Position numbers and translations under genes: made by a program. From the NCBI RefSeq assembly GCF_008642315.1, contig NZ_CP029192.1, positions 8,680,001 to 8,744,000 on the forward strand: DNA of 64,000 nucleotides, written 5' to 3'. Positions 1 through 8,262 of this stretch are shown here, piece by piece (positions within the stretch are counted from its first letter, which is position 1; every line of letters begins with the position of its first letter). Origin of the DNA: Streptomyces venezuelae. Lineage in GTDB: Bacteria > Actinomycetota > Actinomycetes > Streptomycetales > Streptomycetaceae. Under the pieces are notes generated by a model, which was given only the letters and a program-made list of their open reading frames with translations, did not search any database and was not told where the DNA came from.

Positions 1-1
1 G

Positions 2-175
2 TCGAGGGCGACTTTCACCTTCGCGATCCCCGAGGGCGAGGACCCCGTGCTGCACGTGATGGGCCTGCCCGGCGACGGACACGACTGCTCCGCACAGGCC
101 GCGGCGGGCCGGGGCCACCGAGCCGGGGCGGGGTCCCACGGGCCGGACGAGCGACAGGTTGCCCACCATGGCTGA
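2..175 (+). CDS. possible 3' end of a gene entering from the left edge
   Basis: An open frame runs in from the left edge and stops at 173-175, overlapping the next gene's start by 8 bases. It begins with a short stretch (ATFTFAIPEGED) like the beta strand that ends the ATPase domain of sensor histidine kinases, followed by a disordered Gly/His-rich tail. Too little is present to name the family; the kinase suggestion is weak inference. Confidence 0.25.
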   Translation, partial: SRATFTFAIPEGEDPVLHVMGLPGDGHDCSAQAAAGRGHRAGAGSHGPDERQVAHHG

Positions 176-716
176 ACTCGGCGCCGTCGCCTGGCCACCC
201 GCTCCGATGAGGACCGAGCGGCTCGTGCTCCGTGAGTCCCGGGCAGGGGACCGTACGGCGTTCATCGAGCTGTTCGCGTCGTCGGAGGTGCGCACGTATC
301 TCGGTGGTCCTCGTCCGCGCGACGAACTCGAACGCGCCGTGCCGGAGATACCCGGGCGCCGCCCCGGTGTCTTCGTGGTCGAGCTCGACGGGGCGCCGAT
401 CGGCACGGTCATGCTCGACCGACGCGACGCGGAGCGTCCTGGGCACCTCGGCCCGGAGGGGGCGGAGGCGGAGCTCGGGTACATGCTCCTGCCGAGCGCG
501 TGGGGACGCGGGTACGCCGCCGAGGCGTGCGCCGCGGCACTCGACTGGTTCGCCGCCGTGCTTCCCGGCGAGCCGGTGGTGCTCTGCACCCAGACAGCGA
601 ACGACCGCTCGATGCGCCTCGCGGCGAAGCTGGGGTTCGTGGAGGTGGCACGGTTCGAGGAGTTCGGTGCCGAGCAGTGGTTCGGCGTCCGGTCCCCGGT
701 GACGTCGGCCGATTGA
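168..716 (+). CDS. GNAT-family N-acetyltransferase (RimJ/RimL-like)
   Basis: A 182-residue protein of the usual length for RimJ/RimL-type acetyltransferases, which move an acetyl group from acetyl-CoA to an amine. It opens the domain with the typical TERLVLRE strand, has the acetyl-CoA pyrophosphate-binding loop WGRGYAAEA near residue 110, and ends with the NDRSMRLAAKLGF helix-strand common to this subgroup. I chose the ATG at 168 over an in-frame TTG at 159; neither has a strong ribosome site. It overlaps the gene tail to its left and converges on the epimerase gene to its right. The substrate cannot be predicted. Confidence 0.85.
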   Translation: MAELGAVAWPPAPMRTERLVLRESRAGDRTAFIELFASSEVRTYLGGPRPRDELERAVPEIPGRRPGVFVVELDGAPIGTVMLDRRDAERPGHLGPEGAEAELGYMLLPSAWGRGYAAEACAAALDWFAAVLPGEPVVLCTQTANDRSMRLAAKLGFVEVARFEEFGAEQWFGVRSPVTSAD

Positions 717-802
717 CCGGAGGCCGCCTCCGGGCTGTGGTGTCGGCTCAGGGCTCAGGCTCACGCTCAGGCGCCGACTTGGGATTGTCGTGTGCGGGAC
801 CG

Positions 803-1795
803 TCACCGACGCGCGCGCTGCATCCGGAGCGGCTGCCGTGTCTGCCGCATCCGACGTGTCTGCCGCGTCCTCCGTACGAGATCCGCCGCCGCGGACGGCC
901 AGGCTCCGTACTCGAAGGTGAACCCGGCGTCCCTCAGTCGCCCTGGCACCACCCGACGGCTCTTCAGGAGGAGTTCGGTGTCGGAGCGCAACACGAAGGC
1001 GCCGACCTCGGCCATCCACCGCGTCGCGGGCAGCCAGACCGGCATGCCCCAGGCGCCACGCAACGCACGCATGAACTCCCGTTGCGGCAGCGGGCCGGGA
1101 GCGGCGAGATTGACCGGTCCGGTGATGTCGTCCCGGTCGATCAGGAATTCCACGGCCCGTACGAAGTCGCGGTCGTGGATCCACGACACGTACTGCGCGC
1201 CGCCCGCGACCGGCCCGCCGAGGCCGAGCCGCGCCAGCCACAGCAGGTAGTCGAAGACGCCGCCGCGGTCGGGGCTCATCACCATCGCCGATCGCAGGGC
1301 CACCTTGCGCGTGTCCGGCGTCGCGGCCCGCTCCTGCTCCCGCTCCCAGTTCCGCGCGATCTCGACGCTGTAGGACCAGTAGCCGGGGAGGCCGGGCTCA
1401 TCGCCGCCGATCGCGCCGGTGACCTCGTCGTTCGGTGCGTCGAACCGGTGGGCGTAGATGGTGGCGGTGCTCATCTGGAGCCAGACCCGGGGCGGCTTCC
1501 GGGCGGCGGCGATCGCCTCGCCCACGACGCGCGCGGAGTCGACGCGCGAGTCCATCATGGCGCGGAGGTTCTCGTCGGTGTAGCGGCAGCTGACGCTGCG
1601 TCCCGCGAGATTGATCACGACGTCACTGCCGTCCACCGCCTCCGCCCAGGGGCCGAGCGTGCGTCCGTCCCACGGGACCTCACCGTCCCGCTCCGGATGT
1701 CGTGTCAGAACCACGACCTCGTGGCCCGCGGCGGCCAGCGCCCGGCGCAGCACGCCGCCCACCTGGCCGGTCCCTCCTGGCAACACGATCTTCAC
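803..1795 (-). CDS. TIGR01777-family NAD(P)-dependent epimerase/SDR protein
   Basis: A 330-residue extended short-chain dehydrogenase/epimerase protein. The N terminus has the Rossmann dinucleotide motif (LPGGTGQVGG at about residue 5), then VINLAGRSV and the family-typical RVDSARVVGEAI and QMSTATIY blocks, matching the TIGR01777 (YfcH-like) group, whose substrate is unknown. The GTG start at 1795 sits behind a strong GGAGG. The last 25 residues are a low-complexity Arg/Thr/Gln repeat unlike the rest and may be read-through past an older stop. It is transcribed away from the methyltransferase at 2000, with a shared 200-bp control region that holds an inverted repeat. Confidence 0.85.
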   Translation of the reverse strand: MKIVLPGGTGQVGGVLRRALAAAGHEVVVLTRHPERDGEVPWDGRTLGPWAEAVDGSDVVINLAGRSVSCRYTDENLRAMMDSRVDSARVVGEAIAAARKPPRVWLQMSTATIYAHRFDAPNDEVTGAIGGDEPGLPGYWSYSVEIARNWEREQERAATPDTRKVALRSAMVMSPDRGGVFDYLLWLARLGLGGPVAGGAQYVSWIHDRDFVRAVEFLIDRDDITGPVNLAAPGPLPQREFMRALRGAWGMPVWLPATRWMAEVGAFVLRSDTELLLKSRRVVPGRLRDAGFTFEYGAWPSAAADLVRRTRQTRRMRQTRQPLRMQRARR

Positions 1796-1839
1796 TGGGC
1801 CTCCCCTCCCGTGACGCGACGCGACACCTGAAGTCGTAT

Positions 1840-1860
1840 GTCGTACAGCGAGCGTACGAC
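1840..1860. promoter_or_regulatory. inverted repeat between divergent epimerase and methyltransferase genes
   Basis: GTCGTAC and GTACGAC face each other across 7 bases. The perfect 7-bp arms lie in the only control region shared by the two divergent genes, so a repressor or activator site is a reasonable inference; no regulator gene is adjacent. Confidence 0.45.
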
Positions 1861-1924
1861 CAGCTCGTACGGGCGCGGAGCGCGGCCCGGCCCTGACCGC
1901 GCCTGACTGCGGAGAGGAGCGCCA

Positions 1925-1996
1925 ATGCCAGGTCCGCAAGGTGGTGTTGCTGTGGCAGACTGCGGCGCGCCACGTCTCGCAGCAGCAACGGAGTAG
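1925..1996 (+). CDS. small ORF (23 aa) just upstream of the methyltransferase
   Basis: ATG at 1925 follows AGGAG with a 6-base gap. The frame encodes 23 residues and stops only 3 bases before the methyltransferase ATG, so it could be a translationally coupled leader. The peptide (starts MPGPQGGVAVADC) matches nothing I recognise. Support is position and ribosome site only. Confidence 0.3.
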   Translation: MPGPQGGVAVADCGAPRLAAATE

Positions 1997-1999
1997 GCC

Positions 2000-2785
2000 A
2001 TGACCGCAGGTGCACCCAAGCCGACGATCGACACCAGCAATCCGCATCCCGCCCGTGTCTACGACTGGCTGCTCGGCGGAAAGGACAACTACCCCATCGA
2101 CGAGGCCGTGGGGGAGAAGCTGCCGCCCCAGGCGCGGGACGCCGCACGGCAGAATCGTGCCTTCATGCACCGCGCGACCGCCTGGCTCGCGAGCCAGGGC
2201 GTCGACCAGTTCCTCGACGTCGGCACCGGTATCCCCACCGAACCGAACCTGCACCAGATCGTCCAGGAGATCGTGCCGTCGGCGCGGGTCGTCTACACCG
2301 ACAACGATCCCATCGTGCTGCGGCACGCCGAAGCCCTGCTGGTCAGCCGGCCCGAGGGAATGACGGACTACATCCAGGCGGACGTCCGCGAGCCGCTGGA
2401 GATCCTCGAGCATGCCCGCACCCTGCTGGATTTCGACCGGCCGATCGCGCTCTCCCTGATCGCGCTCATGCACTTCCTGCCCGACGACCAGGACCCCTAC
2501 GGCATCGTGCGCACGCTGGTCGACGCCATGCCCTCGGGCAGCCACCTGGTCCTCTCCCACGCCTCCTCCGACCTCTTCCCCGAGCTGTCGGCGCAGGTCA
2601 CTGCCGAGTACGCGAAGGGCGGCATCCAGCTCGGCTTCCGTACCCGCGCCGGGGTCGCCCGCTTCTTCGACGGCCTCGAACTCCGCGAGCCGGGCCTGGT
2701 GACAGCCACGGAGTGGTTCAACGGCACCGCGCAGCCGGACACGGAGGACTGCGGGATCTACGCGGCGGTGGCGCGCATCCCGTGA
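2000..2785 (+). CDS. DUF574-family SAM-dependent methyltransferase
   Basis: A 261-residue protein of the actinomycete-specific DUF574 (Methyltransf_19) family. The family hallmarks are visible: NPHPARVYDWLLGGKDNYP at residues 15-33, the SAM-binding DVGTGIPT loop near 73, and YTDNDPIVLRHA. These proteins are very numerous in Streptomyces, often beside HTH/DUF397 regulators, and their substrates are largely unknown. ATG at 2000 has GGAG seven bases upstream. It is divergent from the epimerase gene and followed by a short tandem repeat. Confidence 0.9.
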   Translation: MTAGAPKPTIDTSNPHPARVYDWLLGGKDNYPIDEAVGEKLPPQARDAARQNRAFMHRATAWLASQGVDQFLDVGTGIPTEPNLHQIVQEIVPSARVVYTDNDPIVLRHAEALLVSRPEGMTDYIQADVREPLEILEHARTLLDFDRPIALSLIALMHFLPDDQDPYGIVRTLVDAMPSGSHLVLSHASSDLFPELSAQVTAEYAKGGIQLGFRTRAGVARFFDGLELREPGLVTATEWFNGTAQPDTEDCGIYAAVARIP

Positions 2786-2800
2786 CGGGCGGGGGAGGCC

Positions 2801-2872
2801 TTGAGGGGAGGTCCCGCGTCCCGCTGCGGGGGAGGTCCCGCGTCCCGCTTGAGGGGAGGCCCCGCGTCCCGT
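2801..2872. repeat. three tandem copies of a 24-bp GC-rich unit
   Basis: Units at 2801, 2825 and 2849 differ at only a few positions and share the core GGGGAGG(T/C)CCCGCGTCCCG. They lie between the methyltransferase stop and the hydrolase start, in no convincing reading frame. Each unit can fold weakly on itself (GGGA/TCCC), so a transcription-attenuation role is possible; slippage is the simplest origin. Confidence 0.75.
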
Positions 2873-2984
2873 GACCCGTGTACCGCCCCACGCACTCGAC
2901 CGGTTGGAGCACAGCCGCGCGCAGGTTCGTGACGCACGGGTGAAGCTGGACCTCCCATCGCGCCCACGCCTCAGGAGTCCTCCG

Positions 2985-4157
2985 GTGCCAGCTCGCAGCC
3001 CACGGCGGCCACGCCTTCCCCTCGTCACCCTGCTGGCCGTCGCCTGTGCGGCCGGGCTGGTGTCCGCCCCGGCCCAGGCCGCGGGCCCATCCGCCGACGA
3101 CGACCGCGCGCTGCGACGGCAGTTGCGGGAACTGACCGCCGCCCCCGGCGGGCCGCCCGGTGTGATCGCCGTCCTCAAGCGCGGATCCCGCACCGAGGTC
3201 TACCGGGCCGGAGTAGCCAGGACGGGCCCCGGCCGTCCGATCGCGACCACCGATCACATGCGCATCGCGAGCACGGCCAAGGCGTTCAGCGGCGCGGTCG
3301 CCCTTCGGCTCGTCAGCCAGGGGAAGCTGCGACTGAACGACACCATCGGCAAGGTGCTTCCCCAGCTGCCGCGCGCCTGGCACCGGGTGACGCTGCGGCA
3401 ACTCCTCGACCACACCAGCGGGCTGCCGGACTTCAGCGCGAACCCGGAGTTCCTCGCCCTGGTGAGAGAGGATCCGCGCCGCCACTTCGACTCCCGCCGA
3501 CTGCTGGACTTCGTGGCCGACGAGCCGCTGGAGTTCCGTCCGGGCAGCCGGTACGCGTACTCCAACTCCGACAACATCGCCGTGGCGCTGATGGCGGAGG
3601 CGGCGACGGGATGCCGCTACGAGGAGCTGCTCGACCGGCTCGTGTACCGCCCGCTGAATCTGCGCGGCACCAGCCTCCCGCAGGGGTACCGCATGCCCAG
3701 GCCGTACATGCACGGCTACGACGTCACCCCGCCGGACCCGCCGGAGGACGTCAGCGAGGTGCTGAGCGCCTCGGGCGTCTGGGCATCGGGCGGGATCATC
3801 TCCACGCCGAAGGACATGACGGCCTTCATCCGCGGTTACGCGGGCGGAAAGCTGATCTCCGACAGGACTCGCCGGCAGCAGCTGAAGTGGGTGAACGGCG
3901 CATCCGAACCCGCCGGGCCCGGGCAGAACAAGGCCGGTCTGGCCGTCTTCCGGTACAAGACCCGCTGCGGCGTGGTCTACGGCCACACGGGCAACTTCCC
4001 CGGCTACACCCAACTGATCGCCGCCACCCCGGACGGCAAGCGGTCACTGACGGTCTCCCTCACCACCCAGATCAACAAGAAGACCAAGCCGAGGCTGCTG
4101 AAGCGGGTGCGGAGCGTGGAGGAGAACCTGGTCTGCGCGCTGCTGCGCAAGGACTAG
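2985..4157 (+). CDS. secreted serine hydrolase, class C beta-lactamase / D-Ala-D-Ala carboxypeptidase family
   Basis: A 390-residue protein of the S12 serine-peptidase/class C beta-lactamase family, which acts on cell-wall peptides or small esters outside the membrane. The GTG at 2985 (AGGAG nine bases upstream) gives a clean signal peptide ending near APAQAAG at residue 34. All three catalytic motifs are present: Ser96-Thr-Ala-Lys99, Tyr192-Ser-Asn194 and His334-Thr-Gly336. The YSN form of motif 2 and the length fit DD-carboxypeptidases and esterases better than true beta-lactamases. It stands alone; the gene to the right is convergent. Confidence 0.88.
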   Translation: MPARSPRRPRLPLVTLLAVACAAGLVSAPAQAAGPSADDDRALRRQLRELTAAPGGPPGVIAVLKRGSRTEVYRAGVARTGPGRPIATTDHMRIASTAKAFSGAVALRLVSQGKLRLNDTIGKVLPQLPRAWHRVTLRQLLDHTSGLPDFSANPEFLALVREDPRRHFDSRRLLDFVADEPLEFRPGSRYAYSNSDNIAVALMAEAATGCRYEELLDRLVYRPLNLRGTSLPQGYRMPRPYMHGYDVTPPDPPEDVSEVLSASGVWASGGIISTPKDMTAFIRGYAGGKLISDRTRRQQLKWVNGASEPAGPGQNKAGLAVFRYKTRCGVVYGHTGNFPGYTQLIAATPDGKRSLTVSLTTQINKKTKPRLLKRVRSVEENLVCALLRKD

Positions 4158-4171
4158 CGGACGAGGTTCGC

Positions 4172-4245
4172 CTCCGGGGGCTACTCCAGCACGCCCAGCT
4201 CACTGTCTCCGGGGGATCTACTCCAGCACGCCCAGCGCACTGTCT
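4172..4245. repeat. duplicated 3' end of the DUF6233 gene
   Basis: CTCCGGGGG followed by a 28-bp block starting CTACTCCAGCACGCCC occurs twice with a 37-bp period (blocks at 4181 and 4218, one mismatch). The right copy contains the last nine codons and stop of the convergent gene at 4218-4556; the left copy is non-coding, so the gene's end has been tandemly duplicated. Confidence 0.8.
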
Positions 4246-4556
4246 GGCCGACAGTGCGTACACGCCCGAGTGCCACGCGCCAGCTCCCACCGCGCCTCGT
4301 CCCGCGTCACGGGGGAGCGTCGCTTCCCGGCCGCGTAACAGTCGCCGCGGTGCACCTCGATGGGCGGGCCACCCTGTCCGATGCCCCGCTCCACGATCCA
4401 CTCCGGGGCCGGCGGACGGACCTGCTCGCCGCGTGTCCGCTCGGCCTCGCGCCGTTCCTCGTCCGCGATCCACCGGTCGGTGCGTGCCAGGTCCCGCGCC
4501 TGTACGCGCCTCAGGAACCGGAGCAGGTCGAGGCGTGAGACGGACCTCTCATCCAC
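4218..4556 (-). CDS. DUF6233-family small protein
   Basis: A 112-residue protein I recognise as the DUF6233 type common in Streptomyces: RDLARTDRWIADEERREAE near the start, PEWIVERG in the middle, HRGDCYAAGKRRSP, and a C-terminal ACTHCRPDSALGVL with a CxxC-like Cys-Thr-His-Cys pair that might bind metal. Function is unknown. It starts at GTG 4556, overlapping the stop of the small upstream gene by 8 bases, so the two are probably translated together. Its 3' end is duplicated just downstream. Confidence 0.65.
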   Translation of the reverse strand: MDERSVSRLDLLRFLRRVQARDLARTDRWIADEERREAERTRGEQVRPPAPEWIVERGIGQGGPPIEVHRGDCYAAGKRRSPVTRDEARWELARGTRACTHCRPDSALGVLE

Positions 4557-4746
4557 CTGAGCGTGCCCGGCGCCGCAGCTCCGCGCGCTCGGCCGGTGAC
4601 ATGGGTCGGGCGGCGAGCTGCTGCGACAGCCGGAGCAGGCGGCGCCGCAGCTCGGTCCGGCCGGGCTGGTCGGCGAGCTGTCGGTAGGTGGCCGTCCATG
4701 CCCGTTGGGTCTGCACGAGGTCGTCGGGGATCGAGTGGCGGCGCAT
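4549..4746 (-). CDS. small hypothetical protein preceding DUF6233
   Basis: A 65-residue, Arg- and Leu-rich helical protein (starts MRRHSIPDDLVQTQRAW). No domain recognised. It overlaps the start of the DUF6233 gene and shares a promoter-like AT-rich stretch immediately upstream, so the two form a small operon. The ribosome site is weak (GAGG almost touching the ATG). Arg content suggests nucleic-acid contact, but that is inference. Confidence 0.55.
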   Translation of the reverse strand: MRRHSIPDDLVQTQRAWTATYRQLADQPGRTELRRRLLRLSQQLAARPMSPAERAELRRRARSGG

Positions 4747-4758
4747 GCCTCGTACTAG

Positions 4759-4784
4759 ATCATATGTTCGATTTTCTGTTCAAG
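4759..4784 (-). promoter_or_regulatory. AT-rich promoter candidate for the DUF6233 operon
   Basis: On the minus strand this stretch holds TTGAAC followed by TATGAT, which is a near-consensus -10, 12 bases before the ATG at 4746. Spacing between the two hexamers is short (13), so the -35 assignment is doubtful. The AT-rich patch stands out from its surroundings. Confidence 0.35.
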
Positions 4785-4822
4785 CGCGGGTGCGGCACCC
4801 GCGCCCGGACCCCCCCGTCGCG

Positions 4823-5332
4823 TCACTTCCAGGGATCGGTGAACGACCGGCCCGGCACCGGCTTGGCGATCAGCGCCACCGGGATGAAGAAGCCGACCTG
4901 GCCGATGGCGAACATCAGGGTGGCGAGCGCCTTGGCCCCGTAGTGCTCGGCCGCCTGCGCGTACAGCCCGTCGGAGACCCTCTCGCCGCCCGTGGACGGC
5001 TGAAGCACCGCTTCCACGAGCGCCAGTGCGGCACGCTCGGCACCGGTGAAGTACGGGGAGTCCTGCCAGGACGCCACCGAGGTGAGCCGCTCCTCGGACT
5101 CCCCGGCCTTCCGAAGGAATCCCGTGTGCAGAACGGTGAGGTAAGTGCTGCCGACGATCTGACCGGCACGCAACTGCACCAGACCGATCGTGGAACGCGG
5201 AACCGAGCCGTTGCCGGTGACCTTGAACAACGCCGCCGACACCTCCGCCAGCTCGGGAACGAGCTCCGCGGGGTCATCGGACATGCGCGGAACCATCCGG
5301 GGCTCCGTCGTGATCGAACGTGCTGCCGTCAT
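4823..5332 (-). CDS. carboxymuconolactone decarboxylase/AhpD-like protein lacking the redox cysteines
   Basis: A 169-residue all-helical protein of the CMD/AhpD fold. Family members act as alkylhydroperoxidases through a CxxC...H motif in the segment QxxGCxxCxxxH. Here the equivalent segment is QIVGSTYLTVLH: Ser62 and Leu65 replace both cysteines while His69 is kept, so a thiol peroxidase reaction is not possible; a decarboxylase, dehydratase-like or structural role is more likely. I chose the ATG at 5332 because AGGAG lies nine bases before it and runs straight into an earlier ATG at 5341. A monocistronic unit. Confidence 0.8.
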   Translation of the reverse strand: MTAARSITTEPRMVPRMSDDPAELVPELAEVSAALFKVTGNGSVPRSTIGLVQLRAGQIVGSTYLTVLHTGFLRKAGESEERLTSVASWQDSPYFTGAERAALALVEAVLQPSTGGERVSDGLYAQAAEHYGAKALATLMFAIGQVGFFIPVALIAKPVPGRSFTDPWK

Positions 5333-5440
5333 CGTCACCATCTCCTCGGGGTTGTCGAGTTGCTGTCACTGTCCCGACGGAGCGCGAGGGAAAAAGGTGA
5401 CAGGCAACCGCCGGCGGCGACGGGCGGAGAGCCATCACGG

Positions 5441-5821
5441 TCAGGCCGTGGGACCCGGCGCAGGGAGATCGAGGGAGCGCGCCACCGCGGCCGTGACGGC
5501 AGTGCAGTGGTCCGGCAGGTGAGCGGAGGACCACTCGGCTGCCAGCGCGAGGAAGCCGGTCAGGTCCCGCTCGACACCGACGAGCAGGTGACGGAGCTCC
5601 GGTACGCCCAACTCGATCACCGGACTGTCGCTCTCCTCGATGTTCACGGTGAGCCGGACGGTGTCGCCGAAGCGCTCCGCTGTCGGTGAGACGGGGTCGT
5701 GTCCGAAACCGCCGGTGGAGTCGTCGATGACCCGCAGACCGCCGGACGCGATGGGGCTACGGGCTGCATCATGATCACCCGGCCGAGTCTCCCGCGTGCC
5801 GCCCTTGGGCCGCCTCTTCAT
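5441..5821 (-). CDS. hypothetical protein
   Basis: The last 100 codons (from GLRVIDDSTGGFGHDP onward) have the strong G/C third-position bias of real genes; no domain recognised. The N-terminal part overlaps the end of the acetyltransferase gene at 5775 and is less convincing. No in-frame start lies nearer the well-biased part, so either the gene starts inside its neighbour (ATG at 5821) or it has lost its true N terminus. Acidic in the middle, with no signal peptide or membrane segment. Confidence 0.45.
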   Translation of the reverse strand: MKRRPKGGTRETRPGDHDAARSPIASGGLRVIDDSTGGFGHDPVSPTAERFGDTVRLTVNIEESDSPVIELGVPELRHLLVGVERDLTGFLALAAEWSSAHLPDHCTAVTAAVARSLDLPAPGPTA

Positions 5822-6299
5822 TACGTTCCGGTTCATCACGTTCCGGGCCGGACGGCTTGGTGGTCATTCTGATCTTGATGTTGTTCTCGCCGTGCCGGAA
5901 TTCCTCGTGCAGGCCCAGTCGCTGGTAGAGGGCGCGGGCCCGCTCGTTGACGACGAGGACGTCCAAGGCGAGGTCCTGGCCCTGTCGGCGGGCCTGGTGC
6001 AGGAGGCCGCGGATGAGCAGGCTGCCGATGCCGCTTCCCTGGTGGTCCGGGTGGATCTCGATCCGTGCCAGGTAGATCTCGGTCGGCCGGTGTTCGACGT
6101 GGAGCATGCCGACGTCCGTGCCGTCGGCGGTGACGATCTGCCATCGGTCAGGTGTGAACGCGCTTGCGTGGAAGCCGCGTTGGGTCCCTTCGTCCCAGCT
6201 CCAGATGCTCGTGATGTGGTCGCCCATGGCCGCTCTGTGCAGCTGGAAGCAGTACTCGCTGTCCGCGGCAGTGGCCGGCCGCAGGTCGATGGCGGTCAT
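5775..6299 (-). CDS. GNAT-family N-acetyltransferase
   Basis: A 174-residue acetyltransferase. It starts IDLRPATAADSEYCFQLHR, typical of GNAT proteins, has the acetyl-CoA loop HPDHQGSGIGSLLI near residue 100, and finishes the domain with NERARALYQRLGL. The last 25 residues are a charged tail. The central SIWSWDE block resembles small ribosomal-modifier-like GNATs but the substrate is unknown. It overlaps the hypothetical gene to its left; no regulator is adjacent. Confidence 0.85.
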   Translation of the reverse strand: MTAIDLRPATAADSEYCFQLHRAAMGDHITSIWSWDEGTQRGFHASAFTPDRWQIVTADGTDVGMLHVEHRPTEIYLARIEIHPDHQGSGIGSLLIRGLLHQARRQGQDLALDVLVVNERARALYQRLGLHEEFRHGENNIKIRMTTKPSGPERDEPERNEEAAQGRHAGDSAG

Positions 6300-6493
6300 G
6301 TGACCTACTCCAGGGTGCGCTCGGCGGTGCAGTGCGACGTGCTCTGTTGAGCTCGGGCGCCCAGCAGCGCGGTACCGCGCAGCCTGTACCGCGCCGCTGG
6401 ACGCGCATGAGGGTTGATGTGCCCAGAGACGGGGCAGCTAAGCCGCTGCACAGCCGCAGCCAGCGTCAGTGCCACAGCCATACGGCTGCGCGG

Positions 6494-8125
6494 TCACTGG
6501 ACGGCGGCGCTCTCAGCCGCCCCCGTTGTCCTTGTTCCCGCCGCCTCGTCCACCCCATCCGCAACGGCGGCGGAACCCGAGTCCCTCGGGCCTCGAAGAG
6601 CAACGTAGACCAGCAGTACGCCCATGACGGCGACGCCCGCCCACATGGCCTGCTGCCAGCCGTCGACGAAGGACTGTTGCGCGGTGTGGACCAGATCCCG
6701 AGAGTGGCTGCCCGTGCTCGGGGCGACCTCGACGGCGTTGGCGACGCCTTGGCGTGCCGTCTCCGCGACGCCCCGCGGGATCCCGTCGAGCTTGTCGGCG
6801 ATGGCACCGCGGTAACCGTTGGCCAGGAGCGCGCCGAGCATCGCGACACCCAGGGCGGTGCCGAGTTCGCGTGTGACGTCATTGAGTGCCGAGGCGACGC
6901 CCTGTGCGGCGCGGGGCAGGGAACCGGTGATGGCCTCGGTGGAGGGAGTCATCGACAGGCCCATGCCGATGCCCATGGCGAGCATGCCGGCGAGAACGGA
7001 CAGGTAACCACCGTCGACGGAGACGAACAGCGCCATCAAGGCGAGGCCGAGGGCGGACAGGGCGATGCCCACGGTCATGGTGGAGCGGGCGCCGACCCTG
7101 GCGGCCATCTTGGGGGCCAGGCCGGACGTCGCCATCATCATGACGGCCATCGGCATCATCGCCACCGTGGACAGCAGGCCCGACCAGCCCAGCACGGCCT
7201 GGAAGAACGGGAACAGGACGACGGCGATACCGGCCTGCACACCGAAGACGACGAGCAGCGTAAGGGAACCGCCGGCCAGCCCGCGCCGACGGAAGAGGCG
7301 TACGTCCAGCAGTGACGCGTCGCGCCGGTGCAGCTCCCAGGCCACGAAGGCGACGGCGGCGACGCCACCGACGGCCAGACCGATGAGCGAGACAGGGGCG
7401 GTCCAGCCGCGCTCGGGGCCTTCCTGCAGGACGAAGATGAGCCCGACCACGGCGATGGCGGACAACGACGCGCCGACGATGTCGAAGGAATGGGCGGAGT
7501 GTTCACGGGAGTTGGGCACCGACTTCACGGTCATCGCCAGCGCGACGACGACCAGTGCCACGGGCAGGGTGAACAGCCACCGCCAGTCCGCGACGTCCAC
7601 GAGGAGCGCGGAGAGGAACATGCCCAGGATGCCGCCACCCCCGGCGACGCCGGTCCACACTCCGATCGCCTTGCCCCGTTGCTCCTCCGGGAAGGTGGAG
7701 GTGATGACGGCCAGCGTGATCGGCATGATCATCGCGGCGCCGACGCCCGCGGCCACGCGCGCGCCGATCATCACCGCGGCCGATGGTGCGAGCCCTGCGA
7801 CGACGCCGGCCGTGCCGAAGACGATCAGTCCGGCGACCAGCATGGGCTTGCGGCCCCATCGGTCGCCGAGCGCACCGAGCGGCAGCAGCAGGGCGGCGAG
7901 GACGAGGGTGTAGATGTTGATGATCCACAGGACCGTGGTCTGCGAGGCGCCCCACTCCACGGCCATGTGGGTCTGGGCGACGTTCAGGCCGGACACCGAC
8001 GCGATGACGGCCATCAGCGCGATCGACACGGCGATGAGGATCGCGCGCAGCTGACGCGCGTCCGGCGTGCCGCCGATACCACTTGTGGGTGTGGCAACTG
8101 TCTGGGGAGGCTGGTTGTCACTCAT
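6494..8125 (-). CDS. MFS drug efflux transporter, DHA2 (EmrB/QacA) type
   Basis: A 543-residue membrane protein with about fourteen hydrophobic segments, the size of DHA2-family proton antiporters that export drugs and other toxic compounds. Visible motifs include LGDRWGRKPMLVAG (the loop 2-3 motif A) and the segment-5 stretch GVGAAMIMPITLAVIT (motif C-like). ATG 8125 follows GAGAGG. It is divergent from an XRE-cupin regulator 137 bp away, the usual layout for a repressor controlling a pump, so that regulator probably controls it. Confidence 0.92.
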   Translation of the reverse strand: MSDNQPPQTVATPTSGIGGTPDARQLRAILIAVSIALMAVIASVSGLNVAQTHMAVEWGASQTTVLWIINIYTLVLAALLLPLGALGDRWGRKPMLVAGLIVFGTAGVVAGLAPSAAVMIGARVAAGVGAAMIMPITLAVITSTFPEEQRGKAIGVWTGVAGGGGILGMFLSALLVDVADWRWLFTLPVALVVVALAMTVKSVPNSREHSAHSFDIVGASLSAIAVVGLIFVLQEGPERGWTAPVSLIGLAVGGVAAVAFVAWELHRRDASLLDVRLFRRRGLAGGSLTLLVVFGVQAGIAVVLFPFFQAVLGWSGLLSTVAMMPMAVMMMATSGLAPKMAARVGARSTMTVGIALSALGLALMALFVSVDGGYLSVLAGMLAMGIGMGLSMTPSTEAITGSLPRAAQGVASALNDVTRELGTALGVAMLGALLANGYRGAIADKLDGIPRGVAETARQGVANAVEVAPSTGSHSRDLVHTAQQSFVDGWQQAMWAGVAVMGVLLVYVALRGPRDSGSAAVADGVDEAAGTRTTGAAESAAVQ

Positions 8126-8262
8126 GTTTTCCTCTCGAAAAGGGCGTGCGAGACGTCCGCATGCGCCTCGCCACCGGGCCCGCCCGCGACATGTCGCGCC
8201 ATTCCGTCGTACGGGGCCACCAGGCATCCGACGTTAAGCACACCTTGCACAAGAGGCATACG
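8126..8262. promoter_or_regulatory. divergent control region, MFS pump / XRE regulator
   Basis: 137 bp between two divergent starts. It holds AAGAGG six bases before the regulator ATG at 8263 and GAGAGG before the pump ATG at 8125. I see no strong palindrome; the operator is not obvious by eye. Confidence 0.4.
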
